From assembly GCF_042433085.1 (NCBI RefSeq), contig NZ_JBHLWA010000001.1, forward strand, positions 1 through 64,000: a DNA stretch of 64,000 nt, given 5' to 3'. Of the stretch, positions 26,585 through 35,928 are shown one piece after another. The position numbers and the translations under genes are program-made. The notes beneath the pieces were generated by a model. It was given only the letters and a program-made list of their open reading frames with translations, was not told where the DNA came from and searched no databases. The first letter of the stretch is position 1. Each line of letters begins with the position of its first letter. The stretch comes from Gallibacterium melopsittaci (GTDB lineage Bacteria > Pseudomonadota > Gammaproteobacteria > Enterobacterales > Pasteurellaceae).

Positions 26585-26964
26585 TTTTAAGATGGTAATA
26601 AATAGTAAGGATGAAAAAGATAATCTATTTTAGAAGAAAAGGGATAAGAGAGGAGGAAAATCTTCTCTAAAACAGCGAAATAAACAGGGATTAGGCTTTC
26701 CTCTAATTAGGTAGAGCTGTTACTGTGCTGACGATAAAATAGACAATTTGGTAAATTTTTGATATTTTGAAACAAATTTTATCTATCTTTATTTCAAAAA
26801 ATCTAATAAAATTTCTAAAATTAGTTAATAAATTGTGAAGTCCATCTGCTGATTTCACAGTCCTAATTTAACAGATAATGTTTTATCAGTCGCTTAATAC
26901 TTTCCTTGCTGTAGAAAGTATTACAGCATTTTGTCAACTTATAATACATAAAAAGGAAGAACCC
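26585..26964. other. Divergent intergenic region between cdaR and aceE
   Basis: This 380-base AT-rich stretch separates two divergent genes and should hold promoters for both. I see a TGTGAA...TTCACA inverted pair (26836-26861) but no convincing -35/-10 pair and no clear PdhR-type site. A reading frame from 26878 runs into aceE but has no ribosome binding site and is not counted as coding. Confidence 0.5.
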
Positions 26965-29628
26965 ATGTCGGATATGGTAAAAAATGACGTGGATCCGATT
27001 GAAACCAACGATTGGTTGTTGGCAATCGATTCAGTGATTCGTGAAGAGGGTGTTGAACGAGCTCAATATATTATTGAACAACTTATTCAACGTGCGAGAG
27101 CAAATAATGTTTCACTTCCAACTGGAATGACAACAGACTATATCAATACCATTCCTGTTAGTGAAGAGCCTAATTACCCAGGTAATTTAGACCTTGAACG
27201 TCGTATTCGTGGAGCTGTTCGTTGGAATGCTATTATGGCTGTATTACGTGCGTCTAAGAAAGATCTAGAATTAGGCGGACACATGGCGTCTTTCCAATCT
27301 TCCGCAACTATTTATGAAGTTTGTTTCAACCATTTCTTTAAAGCGCGTAATGAAAAAAATGGTGGAGACCTCGTTTTCTTCCAAGGTCACATCGCACCAG
27401 GAATTTATGCACGTGCATTTGTTGAAGGTCGTTTAACTGAAGAACAAATGGATAACTTCCGCCAAGAAGCACATGGCAAAGGTTTATCTTCTTATCCACA
27501 TCCGAGATTATTACCAGAATTCTGGCAATTCCCAACTGTATCAATGGGCTTAGGACCATTGAATGCAATTTATCAAGCTCGTTTCTTAAAATATTTAAAT
27601 AATCGTGGCTTAAAAGATACTTCAGATCAAACCGTATATGCCTTCTTAGGTGATGGTGAAATGGATGAAGTTGAATCACGTGGTGCATTAGCATTTGCTG
27701 CACGTGAAAAATTAGATAATTTAGTATTTATCATTAACTGTAACCTACAACGCCTTGATGGCCCAGTAACAGGTAACGGTAAGATTATCCAAGAATTAGA
27801 AAGTAACTTTAACGGCGCTGGCTGGGAAGTGATTAAAGTAATTTGGGGGCGTCGTTGGGATCGCTTATTACAAAAAGACACTTCAGGTAAATTATTACAA
27901 TTAATGATGGAAGTTGTTGATGGTGACTACCAAACAATGAAATCAAAAGATGGTGCTTACGTACGTGAACACTTCTTTGGTCGTTATCCAGAAACTGCAG
28001 ATTTAGTTAAAGATATGACAGATGATGAAATCTGGGCATTAAATCGCGGTGGTCACGATCCAATCAAAATCTTTGCTGCATTAAATAAAGCAAAACAAGT
28101 GAAAGATAAACCAGTTGTATTACTTGTGAAAACCATTAAAGGTTATGGTATGGGTGATGCAGCAGAAGGTAAGAATATTGCTCACCAAGTTAAGAAAATG
28201 GATATGTCTGGCGTTAAACACGTTCGTGACCGTTTCAATATTCCTGTCTCTGATGCAGATCTTGAAAAATTACCATATATCCAATTTGCTGAAGGTTCAG
28301 AAGAGTACAAATATATTCATGAACGTCGTCAAGCATTAAAAGGTTATGTGCCAACTCGTTTACCACGCTTTACACAACAATTTGATGTACCAGCTATTGA
28401 AGAGTTTTCACAATTATTTGAAGCACAATCACGTCCTATCTCTACGACTATGGCATTTGTGCGTACATTAAATGTGTTATTAAAAGATAAATCAATTGGT
28501 AAACACATTGTGCCAATTATTGCTGATGAAGCACGTACTTTTGGTATGGAAGGGCTTTTCCGTCAAATCGGTATCTATAACCCACATGGTCAAAATTATA
28601 TGCCTCAAGACCGTGAACAAGTGGCTTATTATCGTGAAGCAGTTGATGGTCAAGTGTTACAAGAAGGTATCAATGAGCAAGGTGCAACAGCATCTTGGAT
28701 TGCAGCAGCAACTTCATACAGTACCAATGACTTGCCAATGATCCCATTCTTTGTGTACTACTCAATGTTTGGTTTCCAACGTGTTGGTGATTTAATGTGG
28801 TTAGCTGGCGACCAACGTGCGAGAGGATTTATGATTGGTGGTACTTCAGGTCGTACAACCTTAAATGGTGAAGGTTTACAACATGAAGATGGTCATAGCC
28901 ATATTCAAGCATTAACTATCCCAAGTTGTGTATCTTATGACCCAGCATTTGCATTCGAAGTCCCAGTTATTATTCAAGATGGTGTACGTCGTATGTATGG
29001 TCCAGAGCAAGAAGATGTGTATTACTACATCACAACCTTGAATGAAACTTATGATCAACCAGCAATGCCGAAAGGTGCAGAAGAGGGTATTCGTAAAGGT
29101 ATCTATAAATTTGAAACTGTTACTGGTCAAGGTAAAGGTAAGGTTCAATTATTAGGTTCTGGTGCAATTCTTCGTCATGTTCGTGAAGCAGCACAATTAT
29201 TAGCAAATGATTTCGGTGTTTCTTCTGATGTTTATAGCGTAACTTCATTCACAGAACTTGCGAGAGAAGGTAACGAAATCGAACGTTATAATACTTTACA
29301 TCCAGAAGCAGAAGCGAAAGTGCCTTACATCACTAAAGTGATGAATGATGCACCAGCGGTTGCTGCGACAGATTATATGCGTTTATTTGCTGATCAAGTA
29401 CGTGCTTATGTACCAGCAAGCAGCTATCTTGTTCTTGGTACAGATGGTTTCGGCCGTTCAGATAGCCGTGAAAACTTACGTTCACACTTTGAAGTTGATG
29501 CAAAACATGTTGCAGTTGCTGCATTATCTCAACTTGTGAAAGCAGGTACTTTAGATAAGAAAGTATTGGTAGAAGCAATCAGCAAATATGGTATTGATGC
29601 TGATAAAGCATACTCTTTACACGCATAA
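26965..29628 (+). CDS. aceE: AceE, pyruvate dehydrogenase E1 component
   Basis: This thiamine-diphosphate enzyme decarboxylates pyruvate and acetylates the lipoyl groups of AceF. The start at 26965 gives 887 residues, exactly the E. coli length, with an AGGA about seven bases ahead. The ThDP motif GDGEMDEVES...NCNLQRLDG is present, as are the homodimeric-E1 features VFFQGHIAPGIYARAF and GLGPLNAIYQARF and a C-terminal transketolase domain. It is followed by aceF after 31 bases. Confidence 0.97.
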   Translation: MSDMVKNDVDPIETNDWLLAIDSVIREEGVERAQYIIEQLIQRARANNVSLPTGMTTDYINTIPVSEEPNYPGNLDLERRIRGAVRWNAIMAVLRASKKDLELGGHMASFQSSATIYEVCFNHFFKARNEKNGGDLVFFQGHIAPGIYARAFVEGRLTEEQMDNFRQEAHGKGLSSYPHPRLLPEFWQFPTVSMGLGPLNAIYQARFLKYLNNRGLKDTSDQTVYAFLGDGEMDEVESRGALAFAAREKLDNLVFIINCNLQRLDGPVTGNGKIIQELESNFNGAGWEVIKVIWGRRWDRLLQKDTSGKLLQLMMEVVDGDYQTMKSKDGAYVREHFFGRYPETADLVKDMTDDEIWALNRGGHDPIKIFAALNKAKQVKDKPVVLLVKTIKGYGMGDAAEGKNIAHQVKKMDMSGVKHVRDRFNIPVSDADLEKLPYIQFAEGSEEYKYIHERRQALKGYVPTRLPRFTQQFDVPAIEEFSQLFEAQSRPISTTMAFVRTLNVLLKDKSIGKHIVPIIADEARTFGMEGLFRQIGIYNPHGQNYMPQDREQVAYYREAVDGQVLQEGINEQGATASWIAAATSYSTNDLPMIPFFVYYSMFGFQRVGDLMWLAGDQRARGFMIGGTSGRTTLNGEGLQHEDGHSHIQALTIPSCVSYDPAFAFEVPVIIQDGVRRMYGPEQEDVYYYITTLNETYDQPAMPKGAEEGIRKGIYKFETVTGQGKGKVQLLGSGAILRHVREAAQLLANDFGVSSDVYSVTSFTELAREGNEIERYNTLHPEAEAKVPYITKVMNDAPAVAATDYMRLFADQVRAYVPASSYLVLGTDGFGRSDSRENLRSHFEVDAKHVAVAALSQLVKAGTLDKKVLVEAISKYGIDADKAYSLHA

Positions 29629-29659
29629 TTAACTGTAACAATCACAAGGATATAAAAAC

Positions 29660-31549
29660 ATGTCAAAACAAATTCTTATACCTGATATCGGCGGTGATGA
29701 AGTTACTGTAACAGAAGTTATGGTCAAAGTAGGTGATACTGTTGAAGTTGATCAAAGTGTGATCAATGTTGAGGGTGATAAAGCTTCAATGGAAGTACCA
29801 GCACCAGAAGCAGGTGTAGTAAAAGAACTTTTAGTAAAAGTTGGTGATAAAGTTTCTACTGGTACACCAATGTTTATTTTAGAAGAAGCAGGTGCGGCAG
29901 CACCAGCTTCAGCGCCAGCAGCAGAAGCACCTGTAGCGGCAGCACCAGTGGCAGCAGCATCTATTGTTGATGTAAATGTACCTGATATTGGTGGTGATGA
30001 AGTTAACGTGACTGAAATTATGGTCAGTGTTGGCGATAGCGTTACTGCAGAACAATCATTAATCACTGTTGAAGGTGATAAGGCTTCAATGGAAGTGCCA
30101 GCACCATTTGCAGGCGTAGTAAAAGAAATCTTAGTGAAATCAGGTGATAAAGTTTCTACTGGTTCATTAATTATGCGTTTTGAAGTAGCAGGTGCAGCAG
30201 CTGCGCCTGTAGCAGAAGCAGCTCTGGCACCAGCAGCACAACCTGCAGCAGTATCAGGTGGTGTACAAGATGTTCATGTACCTGATATTGGTGGAGATGA
30301 AGTTAATGTTACCGAAATTATGGTAAATGTTGGTGATAGCGTAAGTGAAGAACAATCATTAATTACCGTTGAAGGTGATAAGGCTTCAATGGAAGTGCCA
30401 GCACCATTTGCAGGTGTAGTAAAAGAAATTTTAGTGAAATCAGGCGATAAAGTTTCTACTGGTTCATTGATTATGCGTTTTGAAGTAGCAGGTGCAGCAC
30501 CTGTCGCAGCAGCACCAGCTCAACAACCAGCAGCTCCAGCAGCAGCGCCTGCGCCAGTAGCTTCAGCTCCAGTTGCTGCGTCATCTGAAGATGTGACAAA
30601 GAGTGCAAGTTTTGCACATGCCACACCAGTTGTTCGCCGTTTAGCACGTGAGTTTGGTGTTAACTTAGATAAAGTTAAAGGAACTGGCCGTAAAGGACGT
30701 ATCTTAAAAGAAGACGTTCAAGCATATGTGAAGAATGCTGTTAAGATTGCTGAATCTGGTGCAGCAGCACCAGCAGCTGCAGCAGCAGGTAATGCAGGTG
30801 CAGGTTTAGGCTTATTACCATGGCCGAAAGTTGATTTCAGTAAATTTGGTGAAACTGAAGAAGTTGAATTAGGTCGTATTAAGAAGATCTCTGGTGCGAA
30901 CTTACATCGTAACTGGGTAATGATTCCTCATGTTACACAATGGGATAAAGCTGATATTACTGAACTCGAAAAATTCAGAAAAGAACAAAATGTTCTTGCT
31001 GAAAAACAAAAACTTGATGTTAAAATTACTCCGCTTGTCTTTATTATGAAAGCTGTTGCGAAAGCGTTAGAAGCGTATCCAACATTTAATAGCTCAATTA
31101 CTGAAGATGCACAGCGTTTAATCTTGAAGAAATACATCAATATTGGTGTGGCAGTAGATACACCAAATGGTTTAGTGGTACCTGTATTCAGAGATGTTAA
31201 TAAGAAAGGTGTTATTGAGCTTTCTCGTGAATTAGCAGAAGTTTCTAAGAAAGCGCGTGCTGGTAAATTAACTGCATCTGATATGCAAGGTGGTTGTTTC
31301 ACTATTTCAAGCTTAGGTGGTATTGGCGGTACTCACTTTACCCCAATCGTAAATGCACCAGAAGTTGCAATCTTAGGTGTGTCTAAATCAGAAATGACAC
31401 CAGTTTGGAATGGTAAAGAATTTACTCCACGTTTGATGTTACCATTATCATTATCTTACGATCACCGTGTGATCGATGGTGCTGATGGTGCACGCTTTAT
31501 TACCTATATCAGTGGTGTGTTGTCGGATTTACGCCGCTTAGTCATGTAG
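29660..31549 (+). CDS. aceF: AceF, dihydrolipoamide acetyltransferase (three lipoyl domains)
   Basis: This is the E2 core of pyruvate dehydrogenase, 629 residues. Three lipoyl domains each show GDKASMEVPAP with the lipoylated Lys, joined by Ala/Pro linkers. A peripheral-subunit-binding domain (TPVVRRLAREFGVNLDKVKG) near residue 320 follows, then the catalytic domain ending LSLSYDHRVIDGADGARF with the active His and Asp. The second and third lipoyl domains are nearly identical at DNA level. A terminator separates aceF from lpdA. Confidence 0.97.
   Translation: MSKQILIPDIGGDEVTVTEVMVKVGDTVEVDQSVINVEGDKASMEVPAPEAGVVKELLVKVGDKVSTGTPMFILEEAGAAAPASAPAAEAPVAAAPVAAASIVDVNVPDIGGDEVNVTEIMVSVGDSVTAEQSLITVEGDKASMEVPAPFAGVVKEILVKSGDKVSTGSLIMRFEVAGAAAAPVAEAALAPAAQPAAVSGGVQDVHVPDIGGDEVNVTEIMVNVGDSVSEEQSLITVEGDKASMEVPAPFAGVVKEILVKSGDKVSTGSLIMRFEVAGAAPVAAAPAQQPAAPAAAPAPVASAPVAASSEDVTKSASFAHATPVVRRLAREFGVNLDKVKGTGRKGRILKEDVQAYVKNAVKIAESGAAAPAAAAAGNAGAGLGLLPWPKVDFSKFGETEEVELGRIKKISGANLHRNWVMIPHVTQWDKADITELEKFRKEQNVLAEKQKLDVKITPLVFIMKAVAKALEAYPTFNSSITEDAQRLILKKYINIGVAVDTPNGLVVPVFRDVNKKGVIELSRELAEVSKKARAGKLTASDMQGGCFTISSLGGIGGTHFTPIVNAPEVAILGVSKSEMTPVWNGKEFTPRLMLPLSLSYDHRVIDGADGARFITYISGVLSDLRRLVM
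30049..30498 (+). repeat. Near-identical direct repeats encoding lipoyl domains 2 and 3 of AceF
   Basis: The 150 bases from 30049 and from 30349 differ at only about six positions, mostly third-codon positions, and lie exactly 300 bases apart. The first lipoyl domain is clearly more diverged. This indicates recent duplication or ongoing gene conversion, and recombination between copies would delete one domain in frame. Confidence 0.85.
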
Positions 31550-31559
31550 TAAATGGAAG

Positions 31560-31587
31560 CAAAAGCCTGATTATTCAGGCTTTTGTT
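31560..31587 (+). terminator. Intrinsic terminator after aceF
   Basis: The stem CAAAAGCCTGA / TCAGGCTTTTG with a four-base loop and T tail starts 11 bases after the aceF stop. It would limit read-through into lpdA, which therefore needs partial read-through or its own promoter. Confidence 0.85.
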
Positions 31588-31607
31588 ACAAATTAATTTA
31601 AATTACC

Positions 31608-31628
31608 GTATCTAAATGGATTAGATAC
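31608..31628 (+). promoter_or_regulatory. Perfect inverted repeat in the lpdA leader
   Basis: GTATCTAA and TTAGATAC flank five bases and end 20 bases before the lpdA ATG, just ahead of the AGAGG ribosome binding site. The position suits an operator or a leader hairpin. The factor is unknown. Confidence 0.4.
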
Positions 31629-31648
31629 AGGGAAAAAAGAGGCTGAAC

Positions 31649-33073
31649 ATGAATAAAGAAATTAAAACACAAGTGGTCGTATTAGGTGCTGGTCCTGCTG
31701 GATACTCTGCAGCATTCCGTTGTGCGGACTTGGGCTTGGAAACTGTAATTATTGAACGTTTCTCAACACTTGGTGGTGTATGTTTAAATGTGGGTTGTAT
31801 TCCATCTAAAGCATTATTACACGTTGCCAAAGTGATTGAAGAAGCAAAATCTTTAGCTCAACATGGTATCGTTTTCGGTGAACCAAAAACCGATATTGAA
31901 AAAATTCGTGGCTGGAAAGAAAAAGTAATTAGCCAATTAACTGGCGGTTTAGCTGGTATGGCGAAAATGCGTAAAGTTCAAGTTGTTAATGGTTATGGTA
32001 AATTTGCGAGTGCAAATAGCATTATTGTTGCTGGTGAAGAGGGTGAAACCAAAATTACCTTTGATAATGCAATCATTGCAGCAGGTTCTCGTCCAATTCA
32101 ATTACCATTTATTCCACATGATGATCCTCGTGTTTGGGATTCAACAGATGCATTAAAACTTAAAGAAGTACCAGAAAAATTACTCATTATGGGTGGTGGT
32201 ATTATCGGTCTTGAAATGGGAACTGTTTATCATGCATTAGGTTCACAAATTGATGTAGTGGAAATGTTTGATCAAGTTATCCCAGCAGCGGATAAAGATG
32301 TTGTTAAGATCTTTACTAAACGTATTGAGAAGAAATTTAACCTTTTATTAGAAACTAAAGTGACTGCAGTAGAAGCAAAAGAAGATGGTATTTATGTTTC
32401 AATGGAAGGTAAAGGTGCAAATGAAACTCGTCGTTATGATGCAGTATTAGTAGCGATTGGTCGTACCCCAAATGGTAAATTAATTGATGCTCATGTCGCT
32501 GGTGTTGAAGTTGATGAGCGTGGCTTTATTCGTACTGATAAACAAATGCGTACTAATGTGCCACATATCTTCGCAATCGGTGATATTGTTGGTCAACCAA
32601 TGTTAGCTCACAAAGGTGTTCATGAAGGCCATGTTGCTGCGGAAGTTATCGCTGGACAAAAACACTACTTCGATCCAAAAGTCATTCCTTCAATTGCTTA
32701 TACTGAACCAGAGGTGGCTTGGGTAGGTAAGACAGAGAAAGAATGTAAAGCGGAAGGTATCGCTTATGAAGTTGCAACATTCCCATGGGCAGCATCAGGT
32801 CGTGCGATTGCTTCTGACTGTTCAGATGGTATGACTAAACTTATTTTTGATAAGAATACGCATCGTGTAATTGGTGGAGCGATTGTTGGTACTAATGGTG
32901 GTGAATTATTAGGTGAAATCGGCTTAGCCATCGAAATGGGCTGTGATGCAGAAGATTTAGCCTTAACTATCCATGCTCACCCAACATTACATGAATCAGT
33001 AGGTCTTGCAGCAGAAGTGTTTGAGGGTACCGTAACAGACTTACCAAATGCAAAAGCGAAAAAGAAAAAATAA
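31649..33073 (+). CDS. lpdA: LpdA, dihydrolipoamide dehydrogenase (E3)
   Basis: This FAD flavoenzyme of 474 residues reoxidises dihydrolipoyl groups of pyruvate and 2-oxoglutarate dehydrogenases and the glycine cleavage system. It shows the FAD motif VVLGAGPAGYSAA, the redox disulfide GGVCLNVGCIPSK, the NAD-binding LLIMGGGIIGLEMG, IFAIGDIVG, and the active His-Glu pair in HAHPTLHES. Its leader carries an inverted repeat. Confidence 0.97.
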   Translation: MNKEIKTQVVVLGAGPAGYSAAFRCADLGLETVIIERFSTLGGVCLNVGCIPSKALLHVAKVIEEAKSLAQHGIVFGEPKTDIEKIRGWKEKVISQLTGGLAGMAKMRKVQVVNGYGKFASANSIIVAGEEGETKITFDNAIIAAGSRPIQLPFIPHDDPRVWDSTDALKLKEVPEKLLIMGGGIIGLEMGTVYHALGSQIDVVEMFDQVIPAADKDVVKIFTKRIEKKFNLLLETKVTAVEAKEDGIYVSMEGKGANETRRYDAVLVAIGRTPNGKLIDAHVAGVEVDERGFIRTDKQMRTNVPHIFAIGDIVGQPMLAHKGVHEGHVAAEVIAGQKHYFDPKVIPSIAYTEPEVAWVGKTEKECKAEGIAYEVATFPWAASGRAIASDCSDGMTKLIFDKNTHRVIGGAIVGTNGGELLGEIGLAIEMGCDAEDLALTIHAHPTLHESVGLAAEVFEGTVTDLPNAKAKKKK

Positions 33074-33108
33074 TTTCCTAGCAAATTAATTTTTTCGTAA
33101 TACAATTT

Positions 33109-33149
33109 AAAAATCTGCACTTTAGCGATAGTTGAGGTGCAGATTTTTT
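33109..33149 (+). terminator. Intrinsic terminator after lpdA
   Basis: The arms AAATCTGCAC (33111-33120) and GTGCAGATTTTTT enclose a 16-base loop and end in a T-run, about 35 bases after the lpdA stop. Confidence 0.85.
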
Positions 33150-33166
33150 ACTTATTTATCTTCATA

Positions 33167-33196
33167 CCCTTGAGATTAGGAAAAAGTTCCCCATAT
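33167..33196 (+). promoter_or_regulatory. Sigma-32-type heat-shock promoter of lon
   Basis: CCCTTGAG (33167-33174) and CCCCATAT (33189-33196) are separated by 14 bases, closely matching the RpoH consensus (CTTGAA, 13-15 bases, CCCCATNT). The -10 ends 37 bases before the lon ATG. Heat-shock control of lon by sigma-32 is established in E. coli. Confidence 0.82.
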
Positions 33197-33233
33197 ACCC
33201 CGAATTCGTGTAATAGACAAGAGAACAATAATT

Positions 33234-35636
33234 ATGAATATAGAATTATCAGATACAAAACAAATTCCTGTCTTACCATTGCGAGATGTTGTCGTTTTTC
33301 CTCATATAGTGATGCCACTCTATGTTGGACGAGCTAAATCAATACGAAGCCTGGATGAGGCAATGGACAGTGGCAAAGATATTTTATTAGTCACACAAAA
33401 AGAAGCGAATCTGGAAGAACCTAGAGCAGAAGATATTTATCAAGTTGGTACCGTTGCTACCATTATTCAATTATTAAAATTACATGATGGTACAGTAAAG
33501 GTTTTAGTCGAAGGTAAAACAAGAGCAAAAATAGAACAATTTTATGATGATGAATATTTTGCTGCCGAAGTGACAGAAATTCCTGAAATTATTGATAATC
33601 AACTTGAATTAAACGTTATTCAGAATACGGTATTAACAGAATTAGATAAATTCTCAACTCAACAACATAATAAGATTAAACCAGAAGTCTTAGCTGCATT
33701 AAAAGAAATCGATGCACCCGAAAAATTATCTGATACCTTAGCTGGTAATATGCCGTTAAGTATTGAGAAAAAACAAGGCTTATTGGAAGAAGCTAATGTA
33801 TTAAAACGTTTTGAAGCACTTATCGGATTAATTCAAACTGAGATGGAAATTAACAGTATTGATAAGAAAATCCGTGATCGTGTGAAGAAACAGATGGAAA
33901 AGAATCAACGTGATTACTATCTCAATGAGCAAATTAAAGCAATTCAAAAAGAATTAGGCGAAGTTGAAGGTGCAGAGAATGAAATTCAGCAATTAAAGAA
34001 AAAAATTGCTGATGCCAGAATGCCGAAAGCCGTAGAAGAAAAGGCAGAAGCAGAATTACAAAAGCTCAAAATGATGTCGCCTATGTCTGCTGAAGCAACC
34101 GTTGTACGTAGTTATATTGATTGGATGGTGCAAGTGCCATGGCATAAACGTACTAAAGTGAAGAAAGATCTGAAGAAGGCAGAAGAGGTATTAAATAACG
34201 ATCATTATGGTTTAGAACGTGTTAAAGAGCGTATTTTAGAATATTTAGCCGTACAAACTCGTACTAACCAAATGCGTGGACCGATTCTTTGTCTTGTTGG
34301 ACCGCCAGGGGTAGGAAAAACATCTTTAGGGCAATCTATTGCACAAGCAACCGGGCGTAAATATGTGCGTATGGCGTTAGGTGGTGTGCGTGATGAAGCA
34401 GAAATTCGTGGACATCGTCGTACTTACATTGGTGCCTTGCCAGGCAAGTTAATCCAAAATATGGCGAAAGTTGGTGTAAGAAATCCGCTTTTCTTATTAG
34501 ATGAGATTGATAAGTTAGGTGCAGATATGCGAGGCGATCCAGCATCTGCATTATTAGAAGTATTAGATCCAGAACAAAATAATACCTTTAGTGATCACTA
34601 TTTAGAAGTGGATTACGATCTCTCTGACGTAATGTTCGTTGCAACCTCTAACTCAATGAATATCCCAGGGCCATTATTGGATCGTATGGAAGTGATTCGT
34701 TTATCGGGTTATACCGAAGATGAAAAATTAAATATTGCAGTACGTCATTTGTTGAAAAAACAGATTGAACGTAATGGCTTAAAAGCACAAGAGTTGACCA
34801 TTAAAGAAGAAGCGATTTTAGATATTATTCGTTATTACACTCGCGAAGCTGGTGTGCGTAGTCTAGAACGTGAAATTTCGAAAATCTGTCGCAAAGCAGT
34901 GAAAAATTTACTGTTAGATAAATCATTAAAACATGTTGTTGTTGATAGCAGCAATTTACATGATTATCTTGGGGTAAGACGTTTTGAATATGGTAAAGCA
35001 GATAGCCAAAACCGTATTGGTGAAGTAACTGGATTGGCATGGACAGAAGTTGGAGGAGATTTATTAACAATTGAATCTGCTTCTGTTTCAGGCAAAGGTA
35101 AACTTAACTATACAGGTTCACTTGGTGATGTGATGAAAGAATCCATTCAAGCGGCGATGACTGTGGTACGTGCTAGAGCAGAAAAACTTGGTATTAATCC
35201 TGATTTCTATGAGAAACGAGATATCCATATTCACGTTCCTGAAGGTGCAACACCAAAAGATGGTCCGAGTGCAGGGATTGCAATGTGTACAGCGTTAGTT
35301 TCTTGCTTAACAGGTAATCCTGTGAGAGCTGATGTTGCAATGACGGGGGAAATTACCTTACGCGGTAAAGTGTTACCAATTGGTGGGTTAAAAGAGAAAC
35401 TCTTGGCAGCTCATCGTGGTGGAATTAAGCGAGTTCTCATTCCAAAAGAGAATGTCAAAGATCTTGAGGATATTCCAGAAAATGCAAAAGCAGCACTTGA
35501 TATTCGTCCAGTGGAAACTATTGATGAAGTATTAGCTTTAGCATTAGAAAAACCGCCAGTTGGCATTGAAGTGATTAAGGATTTACCTAAATCGAAAAAA
35601 CGAGCTACAAAAGTAGTAAGTTCAACAGTAAATTAA
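33234..35636 (+). CDS. lon: Lon ATP-dependent protease
   Basis: This cytosolic AAA+ serine protease degrades misfolded and regulatory proteins. The 800 residues start with the substrate-binding LON domain (VLPLRDVVVFPHIVMPLYVG). The AAA+ module has Walker A GPPGVGKTS and FLLDEIDK. The protease domain has the catalytic Ser in PKDGPSAGIAM and Lys in LPIGGLKEKLLAA. The gene stands alone between a heat-shock promoter and a strong terminator. Confidence 0.97.
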   Translation: MNIELSDTKQIPVLPLRDVVVFPHIVMPLYVGRAKSIRSLDEAMDSGKDILLVTQKEANLEEPRAEDIYQVGTVATIIQLLKLHDGTVKVLVEGKTRAKIEQFYDDEYFAAEVTEIPEIIDNQLELNVIQNTVLTELDKFSTQQHNKIKPEVLAALKEIDAPEKLSDTLAGNMPLSIEKKQGLLEEANVLKRFEALIGLIQTEMEINSIDKKIRDRVKKQMEKNQRDYYLNEQIKAIQKELGEVEGAENEIQQLKKKIADARMPKAVEEKAEAELQKLKMMSPMSAEATVVRSYIDWMVQVPWHKRTKVKKDLKKAEEVLNNDHYGLERVKERILEYLAVQTRTNQMRGPILCLVGPPGVGKTSLGQSIAQATGRKYVRMALGGVRDEAEIRGHRRTYIGALPGKLIQNMAKVGVRNPLFLLDEIDKLGADMRGDPASALLEVLDPEQNNTFSDHYLEVDYDLSDVMFVATSNSMNIPGPLLDRMEVIRLSGYTEDEKLNIAVRHLLKKQIERNGLKAQELTIKEEAILDIIRYYTREAGVRSLEREISKICRKAVKNLLLDKSLKHVVVDSSNLHDYLGVRRFEYGKADSQNRIGEVTGLAWTEVGGDLLTIESASVSGKGKLNYTGSLGDVMKESIQAAMTVVRARAEKLGINPDFYEKRDIHIHVPEGATPKDGPSAGIAMCTALVSCLTGNPVRADVAMTGEITLRGKVLPIGGLKEKLLAAHRGGIKRVLIPKENVKDLEDIPENAKAALDIRPVETIDEVLALALEKPPVGIEVIKDLPKSKKRATKVVSSTVN

Positions 35637-35640
35637 ATCT

Positions 35641-35677
35641 AAAAAGCTGGTTAATGATGATATTAACCAGCTTTTTT
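35641..35677 (+). terminator. lon intrinsic terminator
   Basis: The stem AAAAAGCTGGTTAAT / ATTAACCAGCTTTTTT has a short loop and ends in a T-run, five bases after the lon stop. Confidence 0.93.
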
Positions 35678-35829
35678 AGCATTTATAGCAACGATAGATA
35701 CAACTGCAGTCAAAGCATATCAGCTAACCAATCAAAGTGGATGACAAATATCATCATATCATCAAAGTATTAGCTTGCAATGAAGTTAAAGTATTACTAC
35801 TAGAACAAGTAAAAAATCAACTTTCTGTA

Positions 35830-35928
35830 TATGTTTAAAAAATTAGAAAATTTAAACATATTTTATTGATATGTTGATTGGTTAAACATATACATCAAAA
35901 TATGTTTAAAAAATTGGAAATTTTAAAG
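35830..35928 (+). repeat. AT-rich repeat array upstream of the Fic gene
   Basis: The words TATGTTTAAA and TTTAAACATA alternate. One inverted pair spans 35830-35860 and another, with TTAAACATA and TATGTTTAA, spans 35882-35909. A longer direct copy, TATGTTTAAAAAATT followed by RGAAAA-type sequence, recurs 70 bases apart (35830 and 35900). The array ends at the Fic ATG (35929), suggesting operator sites for autoregulation. The stretch 35678-35829 shows only short interrupted frames. Confidence 0.5.

Noticed and set aside
26878..26964. Longer aceE reading frame starting at 26878
   Set aside because: No ribosome binding site, residues unlike any AceE start, and the ATG at 26965 gives the standard 887 residues with a good AGGA ahead.
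35690..35829. Interrupted frames before the Fic repeats, such as one ending LACNEVKVLLLEQVKNQLSVYV
   Set aside because: Looks protein-like over about 30 codons but has no start, needs a frameshift and matches nothing I recognise.
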